Below, one piece after another: positions 37,291-45,471 of a stretch of 64,000 nt of DNA. The notes under the pieces were generated by a model, which searched no databases, had not been told where the DNA came from, and saw nothing but the letters and a program-made list of their open reading frames with translations. This stretch comes from Brevundimonas viscosa (GTDB taxonomy: Bacteria > Pseudomonadota > Alphaproteobacteria > Caulobacterales > Caulobacteraceae). Where the stretch lies: the NCBI RefSeq assembly GCF_900116065.1, contig NZ_FOZV01000002.1, positions 124,001 through 188,000 of the forward strand. The letters are read 5' to 3'. How positions within the stretch are numbered: position 1 is the stretch's first letter; each line of letters starts with the position of its first letter. The translations under genes were made by a program, and so were the position numbers.

Positions 37291-37635
37291 TCAGAATCCG
37301 GGGGCGGGGCGCCACAGGCTGAAGCTCACGCCCTGGTCGTCCTCGACCACGGCGGTTCGGCCGGACCGGCTGTCGGACGGCACCGCCGCCTTGCCGCCCA
37401 GCTCCACGACCCGCTCGCACAGGGCGTCGACGTCGTCGACGCGGAAGTACAGGTGTTCGTTGTTCTTCGGCCGCTCCACCTTGACGAAGCCGAAGGGCGG
37501 CTGGCTGTCGGCCACATGGGCGTAGGCCGTGTGCGATTGGGCCTCGTCGAAGCGCCAGCCGAACAGGGCGCCGTAGAAGGCGCGCGCCTTGTCGATGTCC
37601 TGGGTGTCGATGGTGAAATAGCCGAGCTGGATCAT
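37291..37635 (-). CDS. VOC family (glyoxalase-like) protein
   Basis: This 114-residue protein is a single VOC module with the two beta-alpha-beta-beta-beta halves: IQLGYFTIDTQDIDKARAFYG and NNEHLYFRVDDVDALCERVV. One family-type metal ligand, Glu in the NEHLYFRV strand, is visible; the first-half His is replaced (the strand reads LGYFTIDTQD), so metal binding is doubtful. Its function is unknown. It follows purF after six bases and is likely cotranscribed with it. Confidence 0.82.
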   Translation of the reverse strand: MIQLGYFTIDTQDIDKARAFYGALFGWRFDEAQSHTAYAHVADSQPPFGFVKVERPKNNEHLYFRVDDVDALCERVVELGGKAAVPSDSRSGRTAVVEDDQGVSFSLWRPAPGF

Positions 37636-37641
37636 GAGCGC

Positions 37642-39156
37642 TTAAGCGCTCACCAGCAGCGAAAGTTGCCGGTTCGCCTCCTGCCGGCCGCCTTCCTCGA
37701 TCTCCCGGTCCAGCAGGCGGGTCGGGTATTCGCCGGTGAAGTAGTGGTCGGTGTACTGCGGATTGTCCGGATCGCGCGGCCCGGCCTCGAGCGCGCCGTA
37801 CAGGCCGTCGACCGAGAGGAAGCCCAGCGAGTCCACCTCGAGGTAGGCCCGCATCTCTTCCAGCGACTGATTGGCGGCGATCAGCTGGTCCCGCTCCGGC
37901 ATGTCGATGCCGTAGAAGTCGGGGTACAGGATCGGCGGCGAGGCCGAGCGCAGGTGCACCTCGGCGGCCCCGGCCGCGCGCACGGCCCGCACCAGCTTCA
38001 CGGAGGTGGTGCCGCGCACGATCGAGTCGTCGATCAGCACCACCCGCTTGCCGGCCAGCACCGCCTTGTTCGGGCTGTGCTTCATGCGAACGCCCTTCTG
38101 CCGCGCGCCCTGGCTGGGCTGGATGAAGGTGCGGCCCAGATAGTGGCTGCGGATGATGCCCATCTCGTAGGGGATGCCGCTCTCCTGGGCGTAGCCCAGC
38201 GCTGCCGGCACGCCGGAGTCCGGCACCGGCACGACCACGTCGGCCTCGACCGCGTGCTCGCGCGCCAGCTGGCGGCCCATACGCTTGCGCACCTCGTAGA
38301 CCGACTTGCCGTCGAGAATGCTGTCCGGGCGCGAGAAATAGACATACTCGAACAGGCAGGGGCGGGCGGCCTTCTGGGGGAAGGGCTTCTCCGAGCGCAG
38401 GCCGTCGTGATCGATGACCACCACCTCGCCGTTCTCCACATCCCGCACGAACTCGGCCCCGATGGTGTCCAGCGCGCAGGTCTCCGAGGCCAGCACCCAG
38501 GCGTCGCCCAGCCGGCCGAGCACCAGCGGCCGGATGCCGAGCGGGTCGCGCGCGCCGATCATCTTGGACCGGGTCTGACAGACGAGGGCGTAGCCGCCCT
38601 CGATGCGCCCGATGGCGTCGATGAAGCGGTCGACGATCTTCGCCTTCCGGCTGCGGGCGATCAGGTGAAGGATGACCTCCGAGTCCGACGTCGACTGGAA
38701 GATCGCGCCTTCCGACACAAGTTGGCTGTGCAGGTATTTGAAATTGGTCAGGTTGCCATTGTGGGCGATGGCGATGCCGCCCTGGTCCAGATCGGCGAAC
38801 ATCGGCTGGATGTTGCGCAGGAAGCTGCCGCCGGCGGTGGAGTAGCGGGTGTGGCCCACGGCGGCCGACCCCGGCATGCGCCGCGGCAGGTCCGCCCCGC
38901 CGAAAGCCTCGCCGACCAGGCCCATATGCCGTTCGGTGTAGAAGCGCGCCTCGTGCACGCTGGCGATGCCGCAGGCTTCCTGCCCGCGATGCTGCAGGGC
39001 GTGCAGGCCCAGGGCCACGATGGCGGAGCCGGCGTCGGGCTCGGCGCCCCAGACGCCGCAGACGCCGCACTCGAGGCGCGGACGGTCGTCGTCGACGTCC
39101 CGGAAATGCTCCCGGTGGACGACCGGTTCGGCGATGCAGTGCTCGAGGCGGCTCAT
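37642..39156 (-). CDS. purF: Amidophosphoribosyltransferase
   Basis: This 504-residue enzyme starts purine synthesis by converting PRPP and glutamine to phosphoribosylamine. The Ntn nucleophile is Cys30 in LECGVCGVWG, behind a 29-residue propeptide that must be removed. The glutaminase domain has LQHRGQEACGIAS and GHTRYSTAGGS. The transferase domain has the PRPP loop RVVLIDDSIVRGTTSVKL. The length is normal. It follows cvpA with a 26 bp gap, the classic cvpA-purF order. Confidence 0.97.
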   Translation of the reverse strand: MSRLEHCIAEPVVHREHFRDVDDDRPRLECGVCGVWGAEPDAGSAIVALGLHALQHRGQEACGIASVHEARFYTERHMGLVGEAFGGADLPRRMPGSAAVGHTRYSTAGGSFLRNIQPMFADLDQGGIAIAHNGNLTNFKYLHSQLVSEGAIFQSTSDSEVILHLIARSRKAKIVDRFIDAIGRIEGGYALVCQTRSKMIGARDPLGIRPLVLGRLGDAWVLASETCALDTIGAEFVRDVENGEVVVIDHDGLRSEKPFPQKAARPCLFEYVYFSRPDSILDGKSVYEVRKRMGRQLAREHAVEADVVVPVPDSGVPAALGYAQESGIPYEMGIIRSHYLGRTFIQPSQGARQKGVRMKHSPNKAVLAGKRVVLIDDSIVRGTTSVKLVRAVRAAGAAEVHLRSASPPILYPDFYGIDMPERDQLIAANQSLEEMRAYLEVDSLGFLSVDGLYGALEAGPRDPDNPQYTDHYFTGEYPTRLLDREIEEGGRQEANRQLSLLVSA

Positions 39157-39182
39157 CGAAGACTCCGATGACGCGAGGAAAA

Positions 39183-39779
39183 TCAGCGGGCGGCGGGCGT
39201 CCGCGAAGTATTGTCACTTTGCGGCGGGGGCAAGGCTTCGTCGCCGGAAAACCCTTCGCTCACGGACGAAGCGACCACCGGCGTGAGCGCGTCGGCCCCG
39301 CGGCCGATGCCGGGGAGCACGATCTGGATCAGCCGCGCCGCCCCCGCCGTCGCCGGCCGGACGGCCGCTTCGCTGAGCCAGCGCGGCGTCCGTTCGCCGG
39401 GGAGGGCGGCGACCACCACCAGGTGGATCGCTCCCAGCAGCACCAGGGCGCGGGCGGCGCCGATGAAGACGCCGAAGAACCGGTCGACCCCGCCGAGCCG
39501 CGGATGCGCCTGCGCCCGACGCGACAGGATCGAGCCGAAGATGCGAATGCCGAAGTAGATCAGCAAGAAGGAGACGATGGCCGCGAGGATGGTCCCGCCC
39601 CAGTCGGGATCGACCAGGCCGCGGCCGACCGGCGCGGTCAGCGGCAGGGCGACGAGGGCGACAAAAGCCGCCAGCACGAAGCTGAGCAGGGTGATGATCT
39701 CGCGCGTCGCCCCGCGCACCCAGCCGGCGGCGGCCGAGCCGAGGATGACCAGAATGGCGATGGCGTCGAAACCGGTCAT
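39183..39779 (-). CDS. cvpA: CvpA family membrane protein
   Basis: This 198-residue inner-membrane protein has the CvpA domain with four helices within about residues 1-125, beginning DAIAILVILGSAAAGWVRGA, and a cytoplasmic tail rich in Ala, Ser and Pro (about 150-198). CvpA is required for colicin V release in E. coli and for resistance to envelope stress; its activity is unknown. It lies between radA (27 bp upstream) and purF. Confidence 0.92.
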   Translation of the reverse strand: MTGFDAIAILVILGSAAAGWVRGATREIITLLSFVLAAFVALVALPLTAPVGRGLVDPDWGGTILAAIVSFLLIYFGIRIFGSILSRRAQAHPRLGGVDRFFGVFIGAARALVLLGAIHLVVVAALPGERTPRWLSEAAVRPATAGAARLIQIVLPGIGRGADALTPVVASSVSEGFSGDEALPPPQSDNTSRTPAAR

Positions 39780-39806
39780 GCGGGCTCGGCTGCGGCTGGG
39801 GCTGAA

Positions 39807-41171
39807 CTAGTAACGGCTTTCCGAGATTCGTTCGACCGCCTCGCCCAGTCGGGACACCGCCGTGAGGCGGACGCCCTTGTCCTTGGCCGTCAGCGGCGGC
39901 GACAGGGCCTGGTCGAAGCCCAGCTTGGCCGCCTCGCGCAGCCGGGCCTCGGCCCGGCCCACGGCGCGCACCTCGCCCGACAGGCTGATCTCGCCGAACA
40001 CCACGCACCCCTGCGGCAGGGGCATGTCGTTGGCCGAGCTGATCAGCGCCGCCGCCGCCGCCAGATCCGCAGCCGGCTCGTTGATGCGCAGGCCGCCGGC
40101 GACGTTCAGGTAGACGTCGCGATCGCCGAAGCCGAGCCCGCAGCGCGCCTCCAGCACGGCCAGCACCATGGCCAGCCGGCCGGAGTCCCATCCGACCACG
40201 GCCCGCCGCGGGGTGCCGTAGGCCGAGGGGGCGACCAGCGCCTGCACCTCGACCAGCACCGGCCGGGAGCCTTCGATGCCGGCGAACACCGCCGACCCCG
40301 GAGCCCGCTCGGTGCTGTCGCCGAGGAACAGGGCCGAGGGGTTGGCGACTTCGCGCAGGCCGGCGTCGCCCATTTCGAACACGCCGATCTCGTCGGTCGC
40401 CCCGAAGCGGTTCTTGCCGGCGCGCAGGATGCGGAACGGATAGCCGCGCTCGCCCTCGAAGCTCAGCACGGCGTCGACCATGTGTTCGACCACGCGCGGG
40501 CCAGCGATCTGACCGTCCTTGGTCACATGGCCCACCAGCACCACGGCGACGCCCTGCGCCTTGGCCAGCCGCACCAGTTCTCCGGCGCAGGCCCGCACCT
40601 GGGTGACCGATCCGGGTCCGGCCTCATGGGCGTCGCTCCACAGGGTCTGGATCGAGTCGATGATGACGATGTCGAACTTCTCGCGCTTCAGCGTCCCGAC
40701 GATCTCGCGCAGGGCCGTGGCCGAGGCGAGGTTCACGGGGGCCGAGGCCAGTCCCATCCGCTTCGCCCGCGCCCGGATCTGCTCGACCGCCTCCTCCCCG
40801 GAGATGTAGGCCACCGACGCGCCGGCCATCGCCGCCTTCGCCGTCACCTCCAGCAGCAGGGTCGACTTGCCGACGCCGGGATCGCCGCCCAGCAGGATGG
40901 CGGAGCCCGGCACGACGCCGCCGCCGCAGACGCGGTCGAACTCGCCCACGCCGGTGACGATGCGCGGCGGCTCGGGCGTGTCCGACTGCAGCGTCTCGAA
41001 CTGCACGCCGCGGGCCCGGCTGGTCGCCGCCGGTTTCAGGGCCCCCGGCGGCGCCGCGCGGCTCTCCTCGACGATGCTGTTCCACTGCCCGCACGCGCCG
41101 CACTGACCGGACCACTTGCCGTGGACCGCCCCGCAGGACTGACAGACGTAGATCGCACCATCCCGAGCCAT
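39807..41171 (-). CDS. radA: DNA repair protein RadA
   Basis: This 454-residue RecA-like helicase helps process recombination intermediates. In order it has a four-cysteine zinc finger (CQSCGAVHGKWSGQCGACGQW), the Walker A motif GGDPGVGKSTLLLEV near residue 97, Walker B DIVIIDSIQTL, the RadA-specific KNRFGATDEIGVFEM motif, and a Lon-like C-terminal domain. The length is usual. It is the first gene of a minus-strand run that continues with cvpA and purF. Confidence 0.97.
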   Translation of the reverse strand: MARDGAIYVCQSCGAVHGKWSGQCGACGQWNSIVEESRAAPPGALKPAATSRARGVQFETLQSDTPEPPRIVTGVGEFDRVCGGGVVPGSAILLGGDPGVGKSTLLLEVTAKAAMAGASVAYISGEEAVEQIRARAKRMGLASAPVNLASATALREIVGTLKREKFDIVIIDSIQTLWSDAHEAGPGSVTQVRACAGELVRLAKAQGVAVVLVGHVTKDGQIAGPRVVEHMVDAVLSFEGERGYPFRILRAGKNRFGATDEIGVFEMGDAGLREVANPSALFLGDSTERAPGSAVFAGIEGSRPVLVEVQALVAPSAYGTPRRAVVGWDSGRLAMVLAVLEARCGLGFGDRDVYLNVAGGLRINEPAADLAAAAALISSANDMPLPQGCVVFGEISLSGEVRAVGRAEARLREAAKLGFDQALSPPLTAKDKGVRLTAVSRLGEAVERISESRY

Positions 41172-41336
41172 GGGTGCGGCTTACAGCAGTCCGGGCGAGC
41201 GGGGCAGGGGGTGGACATTCGTCTACGACCGATTCTGACGTGTGCCGCCCAACCCGCGAGCAACCCTGACCGCCGCCGAGACCGTTGCGCCGCGCGCGGG
41301 CGCCGTGCCAGCTTGGCCGCGTCCAGGAGATTTCCC

Positions 41337-42623
41337 ATGCTGCACCGTCTGGCCGCCGCGGCCGCCGCCCTCGTCGTAAGCTGCGGCTTCGCGGTCCCGG
41401 CGGCAGCAGACACGCTGGTGATCACCGCCGACCGGATGGTCGACGTCGAGCGCGGCCGCTACATCGACAACCCCGTGGTGGTCGTCATCGACGGCCGCAT
41501 CGTGTCGGTGGGAACCACCCTGCCCACGGAGCTCGCCGCCGACGCCGAACGCCTCGACCTTCCGGGTCTGACGCTGCTGCCCGGCCTGATCGACATGCAC
41601 GTCCATCTCGCCTCGACGCCCTACGTCTCCGGCTGGCGCGAACTGGACTACGCTGACGACTTCGGGCCGATCCTGCAGGTGCCGCACGCCCGCGCCAACC
41701 TCGACGCCGGCTTCACCACGGTGCGCAATCTCGGCGGCCCCCCCTTCGCCGACGTGGCGCTGATGCAGGCCATCGAGGGCGGCTTCGTCGAGGGGCCGCG
41801 CGTCGTCCCGTCGGGCGCCTCGATCAGCGCCACCGGAGGCCACTGCGACGAGACCGGGTTTCCCTATTCGATGCGGCGGACCAGCGACTTCGTCGCCGAC
41901 GGGCCCGAGGCCATGCGCCGGGTGGTTCGCGAGGTGCGCAAGTACGGCGCCCGGGCGATCAAGATCTGCGCCACCGGCGGCGTGTTCTCGCGCAACACTG
42001 AACCCGGACAGCAGCAGCTCAGCTTCGAGGAGCTGAAGGCGGCCGCCGACGAGGCGCACATGTGGGGCCTGCGCGTCGCCGCCCACGCCCACGGCGCCGA
42101 CGGTATCCGCGAGGCCATCCGGGCCGGTATCGACACCATCGAGCACGCCTCGATGATTGACGCCGAGGGGGTCCGCCTCGCCGTGGAGCACGGGACCTGG
42201 CTGTCGATGGACATCTTCAACACCGACTTCACCCAGGAGACCGGCACGGAGTTCGGCGTCACCGAGGACAACCTGCGCAAGGACCGGGAGATCGCCCAGA
42301 TCCAGCGCGACAATTTCCGGCGCGCCCACGAGGCGGGGGCCCGGATGGTGTTCGGCTCGGACGCCGCCATCTATCCCCACGGCCTCAACGCCCGCCAGTT
42401 CGCCGTCATGGTCGAGTACGGCATGACCCCGGCTGAAGCGATCCGCGCCGCCACCTGGAACGCCGCCCAGGCCCTGGGGATGGAGCGCGACGTGGGCGCG
42501 GTCGCCGTGGGCCGTTACGGAGACCTCATCGCCGTGGCCGGCGACCCGCTCGCCGACGTGCGGGCGCTGGAGGCGGTCGCCGTCGTGGTCAAGGGCGGCG
42601 AGGTGGTGAAGGACGCCCGCTAG
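41337..42623 (+). CDS. Exported metal-dependent amidohydrolase (carboxypeptidase/prolidase type)
   Basis: This 428-residue protein has a signal peptide (LHRLAAAAAALVVSCGFAVPAAA) and an amidohydrolase barrel: the metal motif DMHVHLA, the candidate carbamylated-lysine strand RAIKICATGGVFSRN, the histidines in AAHAHGADGI and EHASMID, and the metal aspartate in FGSDAAIYPHG. Related Caulobacter enzymes cleave Xaa-Arg/Lys or Xaa-Pro dipeptides. The substrate here is not proven. AGGAGA lies seven bases before the ATG. The stop TAG shares a CTAG with the convergent alr stop. The frame is open far upstream, but that part lies antisense to radA and cvpA and is not real. Confidence 0.88.
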   Translation: MLHRLAAAAAALVVSCGFAVPAAADTLVITADRMVDVERGRYIDNPVVVVIDGRIVSVGTTLPTELAADAERLDLPGLTLLPGLIDMHVHLASTPYVSGWRELDYADDFGPILQVPHARANLDAGFTTVRNLGGPPFADVALMQAIEGGFVEGPRVVPSGASISATGGHCDETGFPYSMRRTSDFVADGPEAMRRVVREVRKYGARAIKICATGGVFSRNTEPGQQQLSFEELKAAADEAHMWGLRVAAHAHGADGIREAIRAGIDTIEHASMIDAEGVRLAVEHGTWLSMDIFNTDFTQETGTEFGVTEDNLRKDREIAQIQRDNFRRAHEAGARMVFGSDAAIYPHGLNARQFAVMVEYGMTPAEAIRAATWNAAQALGMERDVGAVAVGRYGDLIAVAGDPLADVRALEAVAVVVKGGEVVKDAR

Positions 42624-43657
42624 TCGCGATAGACGCGCGGCACGCGTGCCGTGATGGCGCTGAGCAGTTCGTAGGCGATGGTGTCCGCCGCGGTCGCCGC
42701 GTCGTCGAGCATCCGGTTCGGTCCGAACAGTTCGACCCGGTCGCCGACCCCGACCTCCAGCCCCGTCACATCCACCGCGCAGGCGTCCATCGACACCCGT
42801 CCGACGATCGGCCGCAGTTCGCCGGCGACGAAGGCCTGGCCTGCCGGGCTGTAGCTGCGCAGCACCCCGTCGGCGTAGCCGGCGGCGCAGGTGGCGATGC
42901 GGCTCGGCCGCCCGGCGGTGAAGGTCCGCGAATAGCCGACCGTCTCGCCGGCCGGAACGTCGCGCACCTGCAGCACCTCGGCGGTCAGGGTCGCCACCGG
43001 CCGGATGCGCGGGTCGGGACGTCCTTCGGGCCCCCCGCCGTACAGGCAGATGCCGGGCCTGAGCGCGTCGAAGGCGTAGTCCCGCCCGAGGAAAACGCCG
43101 CCGGAGTTGGCGAACGAGCGCGTCGTCCCCGGATAGCGCTGCGCCGCCGCGGCGAAGGCGTCGCGCTGGCGGGCGTTCATCGGCTCGGCGGGGTCGTCGG
43201 CGCAGGCCAGGTGGCTGAGCACCAGCTCCAGACCCTCGAATGGCTCCGGCGCCTCTTCGGGACGGAAGCCGAGGCGGTTCATGCCGGTGTCGATCTGCAG
43301 GCCGCAGGGACCGCCGCCGGCGTACCGCCACTCGGAAAGCTGCGCGGCCGTGTTGATCACCGGCTGCAGCGCCGCCGCGCGCAGCCGTCCCGCGCGTCCC
43401 GCGACGCAGCCGTCCAGCACATAGATCGCCGGCGCATCGCCGAGCGCCCGGCGCAGCGTCTCACCCTCGCTGGTCCGGGCGACGAAGAAGGTCCGCGCCC
43501 CCTCGGCCATGAGCCGGCGGGCGCAGGGAGCCGCGCCGAGGCCGTAGCTGTCGGCCTTGACCACGGGATGCACAGGAACCCCGCCGATGGCTTCGAGCGT
43601 GCGGAAGTTGGCGGCGAGCGCCGACAGATCGACAGTCAGTTCGGCCGGGGAGGGCAT
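42620..43657 (-). CDS. alr: Alanine racemase
   Basis: This 345-residue PLP enzyme interconverts L- and D-alanine for peptidoglycan synthesis. The cofactor lysine is Lys34 in VVKADSYGLG. The second catalytic residue is the Tyr in CAAGYADGVLRSY. The C-terminal beta domain has VGRVSMDACAVDVT. It is slightly shorter than typical racemases because of small gaps, but all parts are present. It faces an exported peptidase, which might supply D- or L-amino acids; this is only a thought from position. Confidence 0.95.
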   Translation of the reverse strand: MPSPAELTVDLSALAANFRTLEAIGGVPVHPVVKADSYGLGAAPCARRLMAEGARTFFVARTSEGETLRRALGDAPAIYVLDGCVAGRAGRLRAAALQPVINTAAQLSEWRYAGGGPCGLQIDTGMNRLGFRPEEAPEPFEGLELVLSHLACADDPAEPMNARQRDAFAAAAQRYPGTTRSFANSGGVFLGRDYAFDALRPGICLYGGGPEGRPDPRIRPVATLTAEVLQVRDVPAGETVGYSRTFTAGRPSRIATCAAGYADGVLRSYSPAGQAFVAGELRPIVGRVSMDACAVDVTGLEVGVGDRVELFGPNRMLDDAATAADTIAYELLSAITARVPRVYRD

Positions 43658-43702
43658 CCCGCCATCTACGGCCTGCCCGTGCTGCGATGCAACAAAAAGC
43701 CC

Positions 43703-44782
43703 CTAGGCCCGCGGGAAGGCATTGCCGGCCGCGTCGAACAGATGCGCCTGTTCCGCGGGGACGCCGAGGCGCAGCGTCTCACCCGGGCGGGGCCGCCGGT
43801 CGCCGGCCAGCTGCACCGTCAGCGGTGCGCCGGCGTAGTCCGCATAGGCGAAGGTGGCGTGTCCGAGGGTCTCGGCGAAGGTCACCCGGCTGGCGATCCC
43901 GCCTTCGGCTTCGCCGGTCAGATGCTCGGGCCGGACGCCGACGGTCACCGTGTCGCCTGCCTTCGCTGCAGACGCGTCGACCGCCGCCGTCACGAGGTCT
44001 CCCGCCGCCGTCCTGACCTTCGCCTGCCGCGCGCCGGCCTCGACGATCTCGCCGGGGATCAGGTTCATCTTCGGACTGCCGATGAACTCGGCGACGAACA
44101 GGTTGCGCGGTCGCTCGTAGAGATCCATCGGCCGTCCGACCTGCTCGATCCGGCCGCCGTTCAGCACCACGATCCGGTCGGCCAGCGTCATCGCCTCGAC
44201 CTGGTCGTGGGTCACATAGATCATCGTCGTTTTCAGCCGCTCGTGCAGCGCCGCGAACTCGTACCGCATCCGCACCCGCAGGGCGGCGTCGAGGTTCGAC
44301 AGGGGCTCGTCGAACAGGAAGACCTCGGGCTCGCGCACGATCGCGCGGCCGATCGCCACCCGCTGCCGCTGTCCGCCGGACAGGGCTTTCGGCTTGCGCT
44401 CGAGATAGTCGGAGATGTTCAGCGTTTCCGCAGCGTTCCGCACCCGCTGGTCGATCTCGCCCTTGTCCGCCTTCGCCAGCTTCAGCCCGAAGGCCATGTT
44501 CTCGTACACGCTCATGTGCGGGTAGAGGGCGTAGGACTGGAACACCATGGCCACGCCGCGATCCGAGGGCGACAGATCGTTGACAGTCCGGCCGCCAATG
44601 GCGATCTCGCCGCCGGATGCCGCCTCCAGTCCCGCGATCGTGCGCAGGAGGGTGGACTTGCCGCAGCCCGACGGGCCGACGAAGACCACGAACTCGCCGT
44701 CGGCGATATCGAGGTCGATCCCCTTCAGGACCTCGGTCGCCCCGAACCGTTTGCTCACCCCGGTCAGCCGGACGTCCGCCAT
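43703..44782 (-). CDS. ugpC: Sugar ABC transporter ATPase, MalK/UgpC/MsmK type
   Basis: This 359-residue ATPase has Walker [19 protein letters not shown], signature [16 protein letters not shown], Walker [18 protein letters not shown], the switch [14 protein letters not shown], and the MalK-type C-terminal OB/TOBE region (about 235-350). Members energise import of maltose, glycerol-phosphate or other oligosaccharides, and one ATPase may serve several permeases. No permease or binding-protein gene is in the window, so it is an orphan subunit here. A LacI-type palindrome lies 32 bp before the ATG, like that of the bglX gene. Confidence 0.9.
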   Translation of the reverse strand: MADVRLTGVSKRFGATEVLKGIDLDIADGEFVVFVGPSGCGKSTLLRTIAGLEAASGGEIAIGGRTVNDLSPSDRGVAMVFQSYALYPHMSVYENMAFGLKLAKADKGEIDQRVRNAAETLNISDYLERKPKALSGGQRQRVAIGRAIVREPEVFLFDEPLSNLDAALRVRMRYEFAALHERLKTTMIYVTHDQVEAMTLADRIVVLNGGRIEQVGRPMDLYERPRNLFVAEFIGSPKMNLIPGEIVEAGARQAKVRTAAGDLVTAAVDASAAKAGDTVTVGVRPEHLTGEAEGGIASRVTFAETLGHATFAYADYAGAPLTVQLAGDRRPRPGETLRLGVPAEQAHLFDAAGNAFPRA

Positions 44783-44814
44783 GTTTCCTGCCCGCCGCTT
44801 GTGCCTTCGGGCAC

Positions 44815-44828
44815 CGTAAACGGTTACA
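44815..44828 (-). promoter_or_regulatory. LacI-family-type operator before the MalK-type gene
   Basis: The minus strand reads TGTAACCGTTTACG, fitting TGnnAnCGnTnnCA at all but the last defined position. It ends 32 bp before the ATG at 44782. The half-site TGTAACC is identical to those at 27477 and 30105. Confidence 0.45.
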
Positions 44829-44889
44829 CCCGCAGATCAATGCCAGCCCCGGAGGGTGACATCGCGGGTCGGGATGCTAGGTTTCCGCA

Positions 44890-45471
44890 GTGAAGTCCTC
44901 CCCCGTTTTGCACGCCCTTCGCCTCGCGACCGGCGATCTACATCGCGAGATCGAAGCGGAATCGCGCGTCGAATTGCGGCTCCGCGATTCCGCCACGCGC
45001 CCTGCCATGGTGGCCTGTTTCCTCGACTTCCACCGGCGCGTCGAGGCCGTCGTGGAGCCTTGGCGCGACGAACTCCGTGACGGCGGATTCGAAGTGCGAC
45101 CCCGCGTGCGGGAGATGCGGGAGGATCTGGAGCGGCTCGGCGGGGTGGACGAGGCGGGCGAGGTCGCGTCCGCGGCGCCCACCTTCGGTGAGGCTCTGGG
45201 CTGGCTGTACGTGGCCGAGGGATCGATGCTGGGCGGCCGCGTGATACGGCGCGGGTTGCTGCAGGACGGAGTTCCGCTGACGGGGCTCGGCTTTCTCGAT
45301 CCTTGGGGAGATGCAACCGGAGACCATTGGCGCGCGTTCGTGACTGCGATGGAATCCGCATGCGCGTCGGGGCGAGTGCGGCAGACGGATGTCCTCAAGG
45401 GCGGGCGCGACGCGTTCAAGCTGGCCTTCGCGTTGCTGGTTCCACCCCGCCCGATCGAGTCCGCCGCATGA
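44890..45471 (+). CDS. bphO: Biliverdin-producing heme oxygenase
   Basis: This 193-residue heme oxygenase opens heme to biliverdin, CO and iron. His18 (RLATGDLHREIE) is the proximal ligand, and the distal helix reads EALGWLYVAEGSMLGGRVI. The size is that of bacterial BphO enzymes. The start is a GTG at 44890 with no visible ribosome-binding site, so the mRNA may be leaderless. The stop overlaps the phytochrome start as ATGA; the enzyme most likely supplies the chromophore to that protein. Confidence 0.93.
   Translation: MKSSPVLHALRLATGDLHREIEAESRVELRLRDSATRPAMVACFLDFHRRVEAVVEPWRDELRDGGFEVRPRVREMREDLERLGGVDEAGEVASAAPTFGEALGWLYVAEGSMLGGRVIRRGLLQDGVPLTGLGFLDPWGDATGDHWRAFVTAMESACASGRVRQTDVLKGGRDAFKLAFALLVPPRPIESAA

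Noticed and set aside
39168..41336. A long open extension upstream of the amidohydrolase start.
   Set aside because: It lies antisense to cvpA and radA, which have strong family motifs. The amidohydrolase signal peptide and ribosome-binding site fix the start at 41337.
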